From assembly GCA_003223325.1 (NCBI GenBank), contig QHYS01000038.1:1-32831 (forward strand): a stretch of 32,831 bases of DNA, read 5' to 3'. A program made the translations under genes and the position numbers. Below, piece after piece: positions 17,056 to 24,813 of the stretch. Under the pieces are notes generated by a model. That model made no database searches. It was not told the origin of the DNA and saw only the letters and a program-made list of their open reading frames with translations. Each line of letters begins with the position of its first letter. Position 1 is the first letter of the stretch. This DNA comes from Acidobacteriota bacterium (GTDB lineage: Bacteria > Acidobacteriota > Terriglobia > Acidiferrales > UBA7541).

Positions 17056-18404
17056 GCGAAGCCGTCCGCGCTCTGGCGCAGGCCGCTAAACAGGCGGCGC
17101 GATCGATCGCCTCAGCTCCGATCGAACAGCGCGACGGTGCTCTTGAGGATGTCGCTCGAGCGCTCGAGCACAGCGCGCCCAAAATCCTGGAAGCAAATGC
17201 CCAAGACGTCGCCGAATCGGAACCCGCCTTCACCCGCGGCGAGTTATCGAAAGCTCTGGTCGATCGCCTGAAGCTTTCCTCGGAGAAGCTTCAGTCTTTG
17301 ATCGAAGGGGTGCGCGCTGTAATTGCTTTGCCCGATCCCGTTGGACGCGTGCTCGACCGCATCGAACTCGACGAAGGCCTCGAACTCGAAAAGGTAAGTT
17401 GTCCGCTCGGTCTCCTCGCGGTGATTTTTGAGGCGCGCCCCGACGCGATCACGCAAATCACTGCACTGGCCATCAAATCCGCAAACGCCGTAATTCTCAA
17501 GCCCGGCCGCGAGGTGGAACGAACAGCACGCGTAATCGTCGAAAATATTCGCGCCGCCCTGCGCTCGCACGCGATTCCGGAATCGCTGGTCACAAACATT
17601 CAGCAGCGCGCCGAAGTCCGCGAACTCCTCAAGCTTGATGATGTGATTGATCTGGTGATTCCTCGCGGCGGGTACGATCTGGTGCGCTACGTTCAATCCA
17701 ATACGCGCATTCCTGTGCTCGGCCATTCCGAAGGTGTTTGCCACATTTACGTCGACGCCGCAGCGGATTTCAACATGGCTCTCGATGTCATCGATGACGC
17801 GAAGACCGACTACCCCGCCGTTTGCAATGCCGTCGAGACGGTTTTAGTCGACCAAGCCGTTGCCAGCCGTTTTCTGCCGCTGCTTGCCGCGCGCATGAAA
17901 GAAAAAGGCGTTCGCCTGCGCGGCTGCCCTCAATCTGTCGGCGCCATTCATGGCGTTGCGGTCGAGCCTGTCGCCGAAAACGAGTGGCACACCGAATATG
18001 GCGACCTGATCCTAGCCCTGAAAGTTGTGCGCGGCGTGAGTGAAGCCATCGACCACATTCAGCGTTTTGGCTCCGCGCACACCGACGCGATCGTTACCAA
18101 CGATCTCAGCACCGCGCGCACATTTTTGCAGCAGGTGGATTCTGCAGGCGTCTTCCACAACGCTTCCACTCGCTTTGCGGATGGCTATCGCTACGGATTC
18201 GGCGCCGAAGTTGGCATCAGCACGAGCAGGCTGCATGCCCGCGGCCCGGTGGGATTAGAGGGGCTCACAACCTATAAGTACATTCTCCGCGGACACGGTC
18301 AAGTCGTGCGGGATTATCGAGGCTCGAACGCCCGCCCGTTTCTGCATCGTCGCGAAACGCGCTGTGATTCGGGCGATTCGCGCGGCAAGACTGCCCGCGA
18401 TTAA
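17052..18404 (+). CDS. proA: Glutamate-5-semialdehyde dehydrogenase
   Basis: Reduces glutamyl 5-phosphate to glutamate semialdehyde with NADPH, the second step of proline synthesis. 450 residues from GTG 17052, which overlaps the proB stop by 4 nt and implies coupled translation. Family blocks are GLLAVIFEARPDAITQI, NAVILKPGREVERTA, LVIPRGGYDLVRYV, PVLGHSEGVCHIYVD, the active-site cysteine in YPAVCNAVETVL, EYGDLILALKVV and the C-terminal RGPVGLEGLTTYKYILRGHGQ. A tail of about 20 residues after the usual end is unusual and poorly conserved in appearance. The next gene starts 10 nt after the stop. Confidence 0.95.
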   Translation: MSEAVRALAQAAKQAARSIASAPIEQRDGALEDVARALEHSAPKILEANAQDVAESEPAFTRGELSKALVDRLKLSSEKLQSLIEGVRAVIALPDPVGRVLDRIELDEGLELEKVSCPLGLLAVIFEARPDAITQITALAIKSANAVILKPGREVERTARVIVENIRAALRSHAIPESLVTNIQQRAEVRELLKLDDVIDLVIPRGGYDLVRYVQSNTRIPVLGHSEGVCHIYVDAAADFNMALDVIDDAKTDYPAVCNAVETVLVDQAVASRFLPLLAARMKEKGVRLRGCPQSVGAIHGVAVEPVAENEWHTEYGDLILALKVVRGVSEAIDHIQRFGSAHTDAIVTNDLSTARTFLQQVDSAGVFHNASTRFADGYRYGFGAEVGISTSRLHARGPVGLEGLTTYKYILRGHGQVVRDYRGSNARPFLHRRETRCDSGDSRGKTARD

Positions 18405-18413
18405 AAGTTTCAC

Positions 18414-19697
18414 GTGGCGAAGATTAACGAGGTCAAAATTAACCGGGAGAAGGCTAGGAAGCGCGACGATCACGGAAAAGCCTCGACGCTCGAGTTGCTC
18501 TCCATGGTTCGTGAGGCCGCCGAGCGCATTCGCGACTCTATCTACTATTCGCCGTGCCCTTATTCCGCCGAACTATCTGCCTCCACCGGCCAGCAGATCT
18601 ATCTCAAGCTCGAAAATCTTCAGATGACCGGCGCTTATAAGGAACGCGGCGCGCTCAACAAAATCTTGCTGCTCAGCCCGGAAGAAAGAGACCGCGGCGT
18701 GATCTGCGCCTCTGCGGGAAATCATGCGCAGGCGGTCGCCTATCACGCCACACTTCGCAAAATCCGCAGCACCATCGTCATGCCGACGACGACGCCCATG
18801 GTGAAGGTCGCGGCCACGCAGAACTACGGAGGAAATGTAATCCTCCACGGCGTGAATTATGACGAGGCTTGCGAACATGCCTTCAAACTCGCCCGCGAAC
18901 AGGAACTCACTTTTGTTCACGCTTTTGACGACATCGCCGTAATCGCTGGCCAGGGCACGATCGGCCTGGAGCTGCTCGAGCAATGTCCGCAATTGGAAGC
19001 GGTAGTGGTACCGGTGGGCGGCGGCGGCCTCGTTGCCGGCGTGGCTTGCGCTATCAGAGAATTGCGGCCCGAAGTAAGAATCGTCGGCGTGGAGACAGTG
19101 CGATTGCCGTCTATGCTGCTCGCTATCGAAAAGCACGAGCTTGTCACCATTCCCGCTGCGTCAACCATCGCCGACGGAATTGCCGTGCGCCGCGCGGGTG
19201 AAGTCACGTTTCCCTTGGTCGCCAAGTATGTCGACGAGATCGTTACCGTCGAGGAAGAAGAGATTGCCAGCGCGATTTTGACCCTGCTGGAACGCGAAAA
19301 GACCCTCGCCGAGGGTGCCGGAGCGGCCGGCATTGCCGCACTACTCCAGCACAAAACTTCGCTGAATGGTCAGCACACTGCCGTGATCATCGGCGGTGGG
19401 AATATCGACGTTTCGCTCTTGAGCCGTATCATCGAACGAGGATTGGTGAAAGACGGGCGGCTGGTGCGCATCCGTATTTATCTGCCGGATCGGCCCGGCG
19501 CTCTCGCCGAACTTTCCTCCGTGATCGCCGCGCAGCGCGCCAACATTGTCGAGCTTCTGTTCAACCGCGCTTATTACGGAGTCAGCCTCGGCGATACGGC
19601 CATCGATGTGACGGTCGAAACGCGCGGCGCCGAACATCTGGCCGGGTTGCTCGCCGCCATCAGCAGTGCCGGTTACACCCACGAAAGAATTCTCTAG
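18414..19697 (+). CDS. ilvA: Threonine ammonia-lyase (threonine dehydratase) with ACT domain
   Basis: Converts threonine to 2-oxobutyrate and ammonia, feeding isoleucine synthesis or threonine catabolism. 427 residues from GTG 18414, 10 nt after proA. PLP marks are the Schiff-base lysine in GAYKERGALNKI (about residue 76), SAGNHAQAVAYHA, the glycine loop VPVGGGGLVAG and IGGGNIDVSLL. The last 80 or so residues (RIRIYLPDRPGALAELSSVIA...) form a single ACT domain, as in the roughly 400-residue enzymes, rather than the two regulatory domains of E. coli IlvA. The first 25 residues are basic and atypical, so the true start may be later. Co-oriented with proBA and probably co-transcribed. Confidence 0.9.
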   Translation: MAKINEVKINREKARKRDDHGKASTLELLSMVREAAERIRDSIYYSPCPYSAELSASTGQQIYLKLENLQMTGAYKERGALNKILLLSPEERDRGVICASAGNHAQAVAYHATLRKIRSTIVMPTTTPMVKVAATQNYGGNVILHGVNYDEACEHAFKLAREQELTFVHAFDDIAVIAGQGTIGLELLEQCPQLEAVVVPVGGGGLVAGVACAIRELRPEVRIVGVETVRLPSMLLAIEKHELVTIPAASTIADGIAVRRAGEVTFPLVAKYVDEIVTVEEEEIASAILTLLEREKTLAEGAGAAGIAALLQHKTSLNGQHTAVIIGGGNIDVSLLSRIIERGLVKDGRLVRIRIYLPDRPGALAELSSVIAAQRANIVELLFNRAYYGVSLGDTAIDVTVETRGAEHLAGLLAAISSAGYTHERIL

Positions 19698-19721
19698 GCG
19701 ACTTTCGAGAAATTTTCTTAT

Positions 19722-19741
19722 GCTGTCATTCTGATGACAGC
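19722..19741. repeat. Palindromic REP-like unit between convergent genes
   Basis: GCTGTCAT (19722-19729) and ATGACAGC (19734-19741) form a perfect 8-bp stem with a TCTG loop, followed by GAGGAATCTC. It sits between the convergent ilvA and DAHP synthase genes and belongs to the GTCATyCyGA-type repeats also seen near 13969, 22556 and 23340. There is no T-tract, so terminator function is doubtful. Confidence 0.55.
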
Positions 19742-19769
19742 GAGGAATCTCTCTCAGACTCGGAAGCCA

Positions 19770-20750
19770 TTAGACTTTAACCGTCGTGCGAGCGCGTTTC
19801 CTTTCCGGCCGATCCAGCTCCGCCATCAACTGCGCGAACGCCTTCAAATCGAGCGATTGTGGCCCGTCGGAAAGCGCGCGCTCGGGACAGGGGTGCACCT
19901 CGATCATGATGCCATCCGCGCCCGCGGCGATTGCCGACGGATCCGCGACCACAGGCAGATGTGACAGCTCCTTTGCCAGCGCAATCGCCGCGAGATCAAA
20001 CGTGTTGCGCAACTCGGATTCAAACGTCTTGATTCCGCGCTCGCAAAGCACTACGTTGGGGTTTCCGCCGCTGAGCAGATATTCGGCCGCCAGCAGCCAT
20101 TCTTTTACCGTGGCCGAAGGGCTGCGCTTCAGCAGGATGGGCTTTTCCGCGCGAGAGAGGCGCCGCAGCAGCGGGAAATTCTGCATGTTGCGCGCGCCCA
20201 CTTGCAGCATGTCCGTATATTCGGAAACCAGATCAACGTCTTCGGTGCTCATCACTTCCGTTACGATCGGTAGCCCTGTTTCTTCGCGCGCTTCGCGCAG
20301 CAATTCGAGCGCTTCTACTCCGAGGCCCTGAAAATCGTACGGCGAAGTGCGTGGCTTGTACGCGCCGCCGCGCAGGATAGAGCCGCCTGCATCGCGCACG
20401 GCGCGGGCCGTGGCCAGCAGTTGCTCGCGCGATTCCACCGAGCACGGCCCCGCCATCACGATCCAGTGCTCGCCTCCAATTGGCACGCCGCCCACGTTGA
20501 CGACGGAGGGCTCCGGGCGCAGCTGCCGGCTCACCAGCTTGAACGGTTGCGAGATGGGAACGAGCTCCTCGACTCCGGGCGCGGCCTGCAGAGCTTCCAG
20601 CTCCGCGCGTCGGCCGTTGCTCCCGACCGCTCCGATGACGGTACGTTCCGCGCCGCGGATGACGTGCGCCTGATAACCGCATTCCTTGATCCGTTCAACC
20701 ACGTGGTCAATCTGTTCCTGGGTCGCGTTTCGGCTCATGTTGACAATCAT
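19770..20750 (-). CDS. aroF: 3-deoxy-7-phosphoheptulonate (DAHP) synthase, type I-beta
   Basis: Condenses phosphoenolpyruvate and erythrose 4-phosphate, the entry step of the shikimate pathway. 326 residues from ATG 20750, with AGGAGG 10 nt upstream; an upstream in-frame start would fall in the leader and lacks a ribosome site. Residues 1-70 are a ferredoxin-like regulatory domain ([21 protein letters not shown]...). The catalytic barrel follows: [80 protein letters not shown] and [18 protein letters not shown]. The upstream region holds a promoter, an aromatic-rich leader peptide and a terminator with a competing antiterminator, so expression is probably set by transcription attenuation. Confidence 0.95.
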   Translation of the reverse strand: MIVNMSRNATQEQIDHVVERIKECGYQAHVIRGAERTVIGAVGSNGRRAELEALQAAPGVEELVPISQPFKLVSRQLRPEPSVVNVGGVPIGGEHWIVMAGPCSVESREQLLATARAVRDAGGSILRGGAYKPRTSPYDFQGLGVEALELLREAREETGLPIVTEVMSTEDVDLVSEYTDMLQVGARNMQNFPLLRRLSRAEKPILLKRSPSATVKEWLLAAEYLLSGGNPNVVLCERGIKTFESELRNTFDLAAIALAKELSHLPVVADPSAIAAGADGIMIEVHPCPERALSDGPQSLDLKAFAQLMAELDRPERKRARTTVKV

Positions 20751-20830
20751 TCCGAGAATGCCTCCTGTTCGGTTGCGCTGTTCGTTTGCCCGCCAGCGCC
20801 AGATTCCTGATTTTGTTTCGCTCACCCTCA

Positions 20831-20864
20831 CAACAAAAAAGCCAGCTTCATGGGGGAGCTGGCT
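20831..20864 (-). terminator. Intrinsic terminator (attenuator, arms 3:4) ahead of DAHP synthase
   Basis: On the minus strand AGCCAGCT (20864-20857) and AGCTGGCT (20847-20840) form a perfect 8-bp stem with a 9-nt C-rich loop. TTTTTTGTTGT follows at once. It lies after the leader ORF stop and 80 nt before the DAHP synthase start, in the same orientation, so it would stop transcription before the gene. Confidence 0.85.
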
Positions 20865-20901
20865 CGGTAGAAACGGCTTGCGGCTTTTCGGCCCTAGATG
20901 T

Positions 20902-20997
20902 TCAGGCGACCACCCGCAATCGCGCCTCTACTTTGCCGCTCCCTCGCCAGAGGAAGCGGCCCGTAAAGGCGAAGCGATAATATCGAATCAGATTCAT
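20902..20997 (-). CDS. Aromatic leader peptide of the DAHP synthase attenuator
   Basis: 31 codons from ATG 20997 to TGA 20902-20904. The peptide begins [19 protein letters not shown] and has Y6, Y7, F9, F11, F15 and W17: all six aromatic residues fall within twelve codons, and none come after. The promoter at 21028-21056 places the transcript start about 24 nt before this ATG, so the longer in-frame ORF reaching 21162 would not be transcribed whole. The F-L-W codons form the 5' arm of the first attenuator hairpin. The ribosome site is weak (GAGAG 13 nt upstream). The role is to sense charged Tyr/Phe/Trp tRNA by ribosome stalling; this is inferred from layout. Confidence 0.75.
   Translation of the reverse strand: MNLIRYYRFAFTGRFLWRGSGKVEARLRVVA
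20935..20960 (-). promoter_or_regulatory. Attenuator hairpin 1:2, alternative to the antiterminator 2:3
   Basis: On the minus strand GCCGCTTCCTC (20960-20950) pairs with GAGGGAGCGGC (20945-20935), 11 pairs including one G-U, loop of 4. Within the 3' arm, GGGAGC (20943-20938) is also complementary to GCTCCC (20859-20854), and GGC (20937-20935) to GCC (20863-20861), with one bulged A. That 9-bp pairing would take up the 5' arm and loop of the terminator, so hairpins 1:2 and 3:4 exclude 2:3. Confidence 0.75.
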
Positions 20998-21027
20998 CCG
21001 AGAAGAAAATCTCTCAAATCGTACCCT

Positions 21028-21056
21028 AGCATATCTTTCGCTCGGTCCTCTGTCAA
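21028..21056 (-). promoter_or_regulatory. Sigma70-type promoter of the leader-DAHP synthase transcript
   Basis: On the minus strand TTGACA (21056-21051) is followed by a 17-bp spacer and TATGCT (21033-21028). The -35 is a perfect consensus and the -10 matches at four positions, including the key A2 and T6. Transcription would start near 21021, about 24 nt before the leader ATG. Confidence 0.75.
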
Positions 21057-21231
21057 TAGCAGGGATCGAGAGGGCAAAGTAGCATCCCGGATCGACATTC
21101 ATTTTGAACGACCGTAACGCCCATAGAAACAAGACGACGATCGCCACAACAAGCAAAATCATAGCGACGCGCTGTTCGTTTTTGCGTTCAGAGGCTTACC
21201 AAGTCCTTAAATGCCTTGCGCCCGCATCCGG

Positions 21232-22341
21232 CTAGGCATTGAGGTGCGAGCGCAGGATGCCGAGCATGCGGCGCAGTGGTTCCGCGGCGCCCCAAAGGAG
21301 CTGATCGCCCACAGTGAAAGCTCCCACAAATTTCGGCCCCATCTTCAATTTGTGAATCCGGCCAATCGGAACACTCAGCGTACCGGAGACCGCAGTAGGA
21401 GTGAGGCAGCGCGTCGTCGACTCTTTGTTATTGGGGATGACGCGCACCCAGGCGTTGCCGCCGGCCAGAATCTGCTCGATATCGGCCAGCGGCACGTCCT
21501 TCTTTAATTTAATGCACAAGCCTTGACTATGGCAGCGCATCGTGCCGACGCGAACGCAGATGCCGTCCACGGGCACGGGCGGATCGATACCCATAATCTT
21601 GTTGGTTTCGGCCATGCCTTTCCATTCTTCCTTGGTCTGACCCTCGGGCATTTCTTCCGCGATCCACGGGATGAGGCTTCCCGCGAGCGGCACACCAAAC
21701 TCCTTCACGGGCAGGCGCGGCGAACGCTGTTCCAGAATCATGGCGCGATCGACTTCCAGCGCATTCTCCGATGGAGTCTTGCGCGTCGCGTCGGTGAGAA
21801 ATCCGATCTGCTTCACCAGTTCGAGCATCTTGGCGGCGCCGGCGCCGGAAGCGGCTTGATAGGTCATCGTGGTCATCCACTCGACCAGGCCAGCTCGGAA
21901 GAGCCCGCTCACGGCCATGAGCATCAGGCTCACCGTGCAGTTTCCGCCGATGTAGGCGCGAACGTTTTTGGCCAACGCGCTCCGGATCACCTCCGCGTTC
22001 ACCGGATCGAGAATGATCACGGCGTCTTCGCTCATGCGCAGGGCAGAGGCCGCGTCGATCCAGTATCCCGTCCATTTGCCTTTGCGCAGCGGTCCGTAAA
22101 CTTCCCCGGTGTATTCTCCCCCCTGGCAGCTAATGAGGACGTCGCAACGCGCGAGTTCGCGGAGATCAGCGCCGTCTTTGAGCAGGCCGCCGTCAGCGCA
22201 TTCTTTGGGCGCGGCGCCGCCGACATTCGAGGTGGAGAAGAAGACCGGATCGAGTCCGGCAAAATCCTTTTCTTCGCGCATCCTTTGCATCAGGACGCTG
22301 CCGACCATGCCTCTCCAGCCGATGAATCCAACGCGTAACAT
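21232..22341 (-). CDS. asd: Aspartate-semialdehyde dehydrogenase
   Basis: Reduces aspartyl phosphate to aspartate semialdehyde, the branch point to lysine/diaminopimelate, threonine and methionine. 369 residues from ATG 22341, with AGGAG 5 nt upstream; an earlier in-frame start at 22371 has no such site. It is of the longer E. coli-like type: NADP-binding VGFIGWRGMVGSVLMQRM at the N-terminus, FFSTSNVGG, the catalytic cysteine in YIGGNCTVSLMLMA, TYQAASGAG, VGTMRCHSQGLCIKLK with the catalytic histidine, and a C-terminal VGAFTVGDQLLWGAAEPLRRML. It lies upstream of the DAHP synthase promoter on the same strand, 176 nt before the -35. Confidence 0.95.
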   Translation of the reverse strand: MLRVGFIGWRGMVGSVLMQRMREEKDFAGLDPVFFSTSNVGGAAPKECADGGLLKDGADLRELARCDVLISCQGGEYTGEVYGPLRKGKWTGYWIDAASALRMSEDAVIILDPVNAEVIRSALAKNVRAYIGGNCTVSLMLMAVSGLFRAGLVEWMTTMTYQAASGAGAAKMLELVKQIGFLTDATRKTPSENALEVDRAMILEQRSPRLPVKEFGVPLAGSLIPWIAEEMPEGQTKEEWKGMAETNKIMGIDPPVPVDGICVRVGTMRCHSQGLCIKLKKDVPLADIEQILAGGNAWVRVIPNNKESTTRCLTPTAVSGTLSVPIGRIHKLKMGPKFVGAFTVGDQLLWGAAEPLRRMLGILRSHLNA

Positions 22342-22649
22342 CGTCTCTCCTTGGGAGATTATGTCTACCACGCCAGCAGTCGCTAACGATTACTGTTTCG
22401 ACTGACGCCCCGAAAAGCTCTCATTTTATACTGACTTTGCTGGCGCCGCGAAGCTGCTCTGTTGAGACACGGTCGCGGCCAAAACGTGAATTGCCGTATG
22501 TATCCTGAGACTTACGAGTTCTACTCAAAGAGTGGGAAATCCTGGAAAGTAGAGAGCTTTCTTCGCTGCCGCTTTCGGAATGACACTAATTTTCTGGGTC
22601 GCGAGTGGCTTGACGACGGGAACGGAGGCACATAGCATCAAATTTGCAG
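22342..22649. other. Divergent intergenic region, asd / zinc-ribbon gene
   Basis: About 300 bases. It should hold promoters for both genes; a TATAAA on the minus strand (about 22425-22430) is a possible asd -10 but lacks a convincing -35. A degenerate dispersed repeat (CTTCGCTGCC...TTTCGGAATGACAC) lies at about 22556-22586. No gene or RNA is recognised. Confidence 0.4.
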
Positions 22650-23237
22650 ATGACACGATGCTTGGATTGCGGGGCTGAACGCGAAACCGACCAGTGTCCG
22701 ACGTGCGGGCTGACGTCGGCGGCGGCCGAAGTGATGCTGCGGCGCAGGCTGGTGCGGCGCACGGCGTTATTTCTCGTCGGTGCGATTATTTTTGTGCCGG
22801 CGAGCCAGGTTTTCCCGCCGCTGGAGGAAGACGGCATCCTGATTTTTGTGGGTGTGCTGTTTTTCCTGGTTCTGGGGCTGGGGCTGTGGATGGTGAATCG
22901 CGCCAACCACGGGCGGGAGATCGAAGTGATCAAGCGAGTCTATTTTGGCCTGCTGCCGGTGCCCTGGATTCTGGCGGCGCTTCTATTCATCAACGGCAAA
23001 TTCGACGCCGCTCCTCCACGGCCGGAGACGGTGTCGGTAGTGGGGAAATTCAGCATGCCGGGCTTTTTACGCACCGAGCGGCTGGTGGTGACGTCTTGGC
23101 GCCAGGGCCGGGCAGTGGAGCGCTTGCAGGTGAGCCGGGACGATTATGGCCGGTTCCGGCCGGGCGATTCCGTGATCGTAGAAGTGCAGTCGGGAGTCGT
23201 GGGCATTCCCTGGGTGTACGCCGTTTACAGGCCCTAA
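22650..23237 (+). CDS. Zinc-ribbon membrane protein of unknown function
   Basis: About 195 residues from ATG 22650; a TTG two codons earlier is also in frame. A GGAGG lies about 20 nt upstream, too far to decide. The N-terminus is a four-cysteine zinc ribbon (RCLDCGAERETDQCPTCGL). Three hydrophobic segments follow (TALFLVGAIIFVPASQVF; ILIFVGVLFFLVLGLGLWMV; YFGLLPVPWILAALLFI). The last 80 residues form a soluble beta-rich domain (VVGKFSMPGFLRTERLVVTSW, GDSVIVEVQSGVVGIPWVYAVYRP). The layout, zinc ribbon plus membrane core plus extracytoplasmic tail, recurs in acidobacterial genomes but I know of no function. Confidence 0.75.
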   Translation: MTRCLDCGAERETDQCPTCGLTSAAAEVMLRRRLVRRTALFLVGAIIFVPASQVFPPLEEDGILIFVGVLFFLVLGLGLWMVNRANHGREIEVIKRVYFGLLPVPWILAALLFINGKFDAAPPRPETVSVVGKFSMPGFLRTERLVVTSWRQGRAVERLQVSRDDYGRFRPGDSVIVEVQSGVVGIPWVYAVYRP

Positions 23238-23465
23238 CTAACGTTCATCCTCAACACGCGAAAAAGCGGCGCGTCTTAAGAAAGAAGATCCCTCGTGTCC
23301 GTTCGGCTCACGATAGGGGCATACGCGAGGCTGCGGACGCTCGGGATGACAGCGCGCGAAGCGGCGTACGGCCGGGAGTGGCTGTGCCACAAGAAAATTC
23401 AGGCCTAAAGAAAAAATCCCCAGGAGAACGCAGGGCGCCGTGGAGCTACAAACTTTGCGGCTTGG
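23238..23465. repeat. Convergent intergenic region with a REP-like repeat
   Basis: The stretch between the stop codons of two convergent genes contains GAAGATCCCTCG (23284-23295) and CTCGGGATGACAG (23340-23352). Together they look like an interrupted copy, in reverse orientation, of the GTCATCCCGAGCGA...GGGATC dispersed repeat. No gene is seen. Confidence 0.45.
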
Positions 23466-24794
23466 CTATTTCGGCTGTGGGAAGTTGACTTCGTCGAAAA
23501 CGCGCTTGGCGAATTTGAAGATGGCGGGGCTGGAATCGCTGCGGCCGTAAATGGAGTCGCCGGTGATGCCCGAAAAAATGAGCTGCGATTTCTTGCCGTT
23601 TTTGTCGGTGACGGTGATTTGCACGGCGGGCTTGGCCAGCTCTTTGGCAATAGACGCGGGAGGAGTGTCGTAAACTTCGTCGGCCTGATCCTCGCCGAGC
23701 TCGCCAATGAAATCGGGGCAGGAAGGCGGCGCGGCTTTCTTATCCGCAGTCTTATCGGCAGATTGCTCGAGGACGAGGCCGCTGCCCGAGCCTTTGACGC
23801 AGGCAAAGGTCTCGTTGAGATTGTGGACCTCGGCGCGGGTGACATCGTCCGGCATGATATGCGTGATCTGCTTATCGCGCAGATCGAAATATTTATCGCT
23901 CAGAATGGCGTGAAGATTGTCGTTGATCTGAAAAACGCCGGGACGCGAAAGATCGCGGGCGTAATAGTCGGCGCCTTCCTTTTTTCCCACTTCTAATTGA
24001 ATGGATTTGCCATCGGCCAGTTTGGCCTGGAAACGGACGGCCGGCTTGTCGAGGCCGTATTTCGCGAGAGAAGCATTCGTGTCGCTGACGAACTTCGTGA
24101 TCTGGCCGGTGCCGACGGCGCCAAGCAGCGCGTCGATCTTGCTGCGGTCTCCGCCGACGGCGCGGGGCTTGCTCAGCGTCCAATTGTTGTCTTTCTTGGT
24201 GCCCGAAATTTCGCCGGAAGAGTTCACCAAGTCAAAGAAATTGGCGTCGGAGACAGAGAAGGTGGTGAGGGCTTTGTCGCGGAAATCGTCAGGCGATTTA
24301 TTGGCGCTGGAGTAGACGGAATCCGGAATCAGCGAAATCTGCTTTCCATCGTCGATCAGCGCGTAAATAGAGGACGCCGAAAAATCTTTGGAGCCGAAGC
24401 GCAGTTCGTGGCTCGTGCCGTTATTGAGCATGAAATCCACGGTGAGGGTGGGATCTTTCAGGCCGAAGGAATTGAGATTATCCGGCGTGGCCGGAAAAGT
24501 GCGGTCCACGCTGACGAACGAGAGCTCGCTGGCGATGCCATCGAGCGCCAAGCTTTCGGCGCGAAGCGAGCGAGGCTGGGTCATATACCAGCCGTCACTC
24601 TTGCGCTCAAAATTCATAGCCAGACCGGTGCGCTGGATCTTAATCTGCTTCACGTCAGTGGAGGTGAGGGAGAAAGCGGGCTTCGAGCTTGCCGAGGATG
24701 TGTCGCTCGCGGGTTTGCGCTTCACATCGTAGAAATAGACAAAGGCGGCCAGGGCTACCGCCACCAGGAAGACGATTCCAGTATTTCGCTTCAT
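23466..24794 (-). CDS. DUF4340 domain-containing protein
   Basis: 442 residues. A single N-terminal transmembrane segment (GIVFLVAVALAAFVYFYDV) anchors a large extracytoplasmic part. It has tandem beta-rich repeats in which phrases recur ('FSLTSTDVKQIKIQRTG', 'FGLKDPTLTVDFMLNNG' and 'YGLDKPAVRFQAKLADG'), typical of DUF4340 proteins. The family lies downstream of GldG-type ABC components, as here, 19 nt after the gldG-like gene. GGGGA precedes the ATG. It probably forms part of the same envelope complex; its ligand is unknown. Confidence 0.85.
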   Translation of the reverse strand: MKRNTGIVFLVAVALAAFVYFYDVKRKPASDTSSASSKPAFSLTSTDVKQIKIQRTGLAMNFERKSDGWYMTQPRSLRAESLALDGIASELSFVSVDRTFPATPDNLNSFGLKDPTLTVDFMLNNGTSHELRFGSKDFSASSIYALIDDGKQISLIPDSVYSSANKSPDDFRDKALTTFSVSDANFFDLVNSSGEISGTKKDNNWTLSKPRAVGGDRSKIDALLGAVGTGQITKFVSDTNASLAKYGLDKPAVRFQAKLADGKSIQLEVGKKEGADYYARDLSRPGVFQINDNLHAILSDKYFDLRDKQITHIMPDDVTRAEVHNLNETFACVKGSGSGLVLEQSADKTADKKAAPPSCPDFIGELGEDQADEVYDTPPASIAKELAKPAVQITVTDKNGKKSQLIFSGITGDSIYGRSDSSPAIFKFAKRVFDEVNFPQPK

Positions 24795-24813
24795 AAGCGT
24801 TCCCCGAGGCTCT

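Noticed and set aside
19722-19741. Bidirectional terminator between ilvA and the DAHP synthase gene
   Set aside because: The hairpin is perfect but no T-tract follows on either strand; it matches the dispersed repeat family instead.
20750-21000. T-box riboswitch for the DAHP synthase leader
   Set aside because: No T-box consensus (AGGGTGGNACCGCG) or specifier-loop structure is seen; the leader ORF and competing hairpins explain the region better.
20902-21162. 86-codon minus-strand ORF upstream of DAHP synthase as an ordinary gene
   Set aside because: The consensus promoter at 21028-21056 lies inside it, so the 5' part would not be transcribed; only the last 31 codons make sense, as a leader peptide.
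21523-22338. 271-codon plus-strand ORF
   Set aside because: Antisense shadow of asd, whose catalytic motifs are clear.
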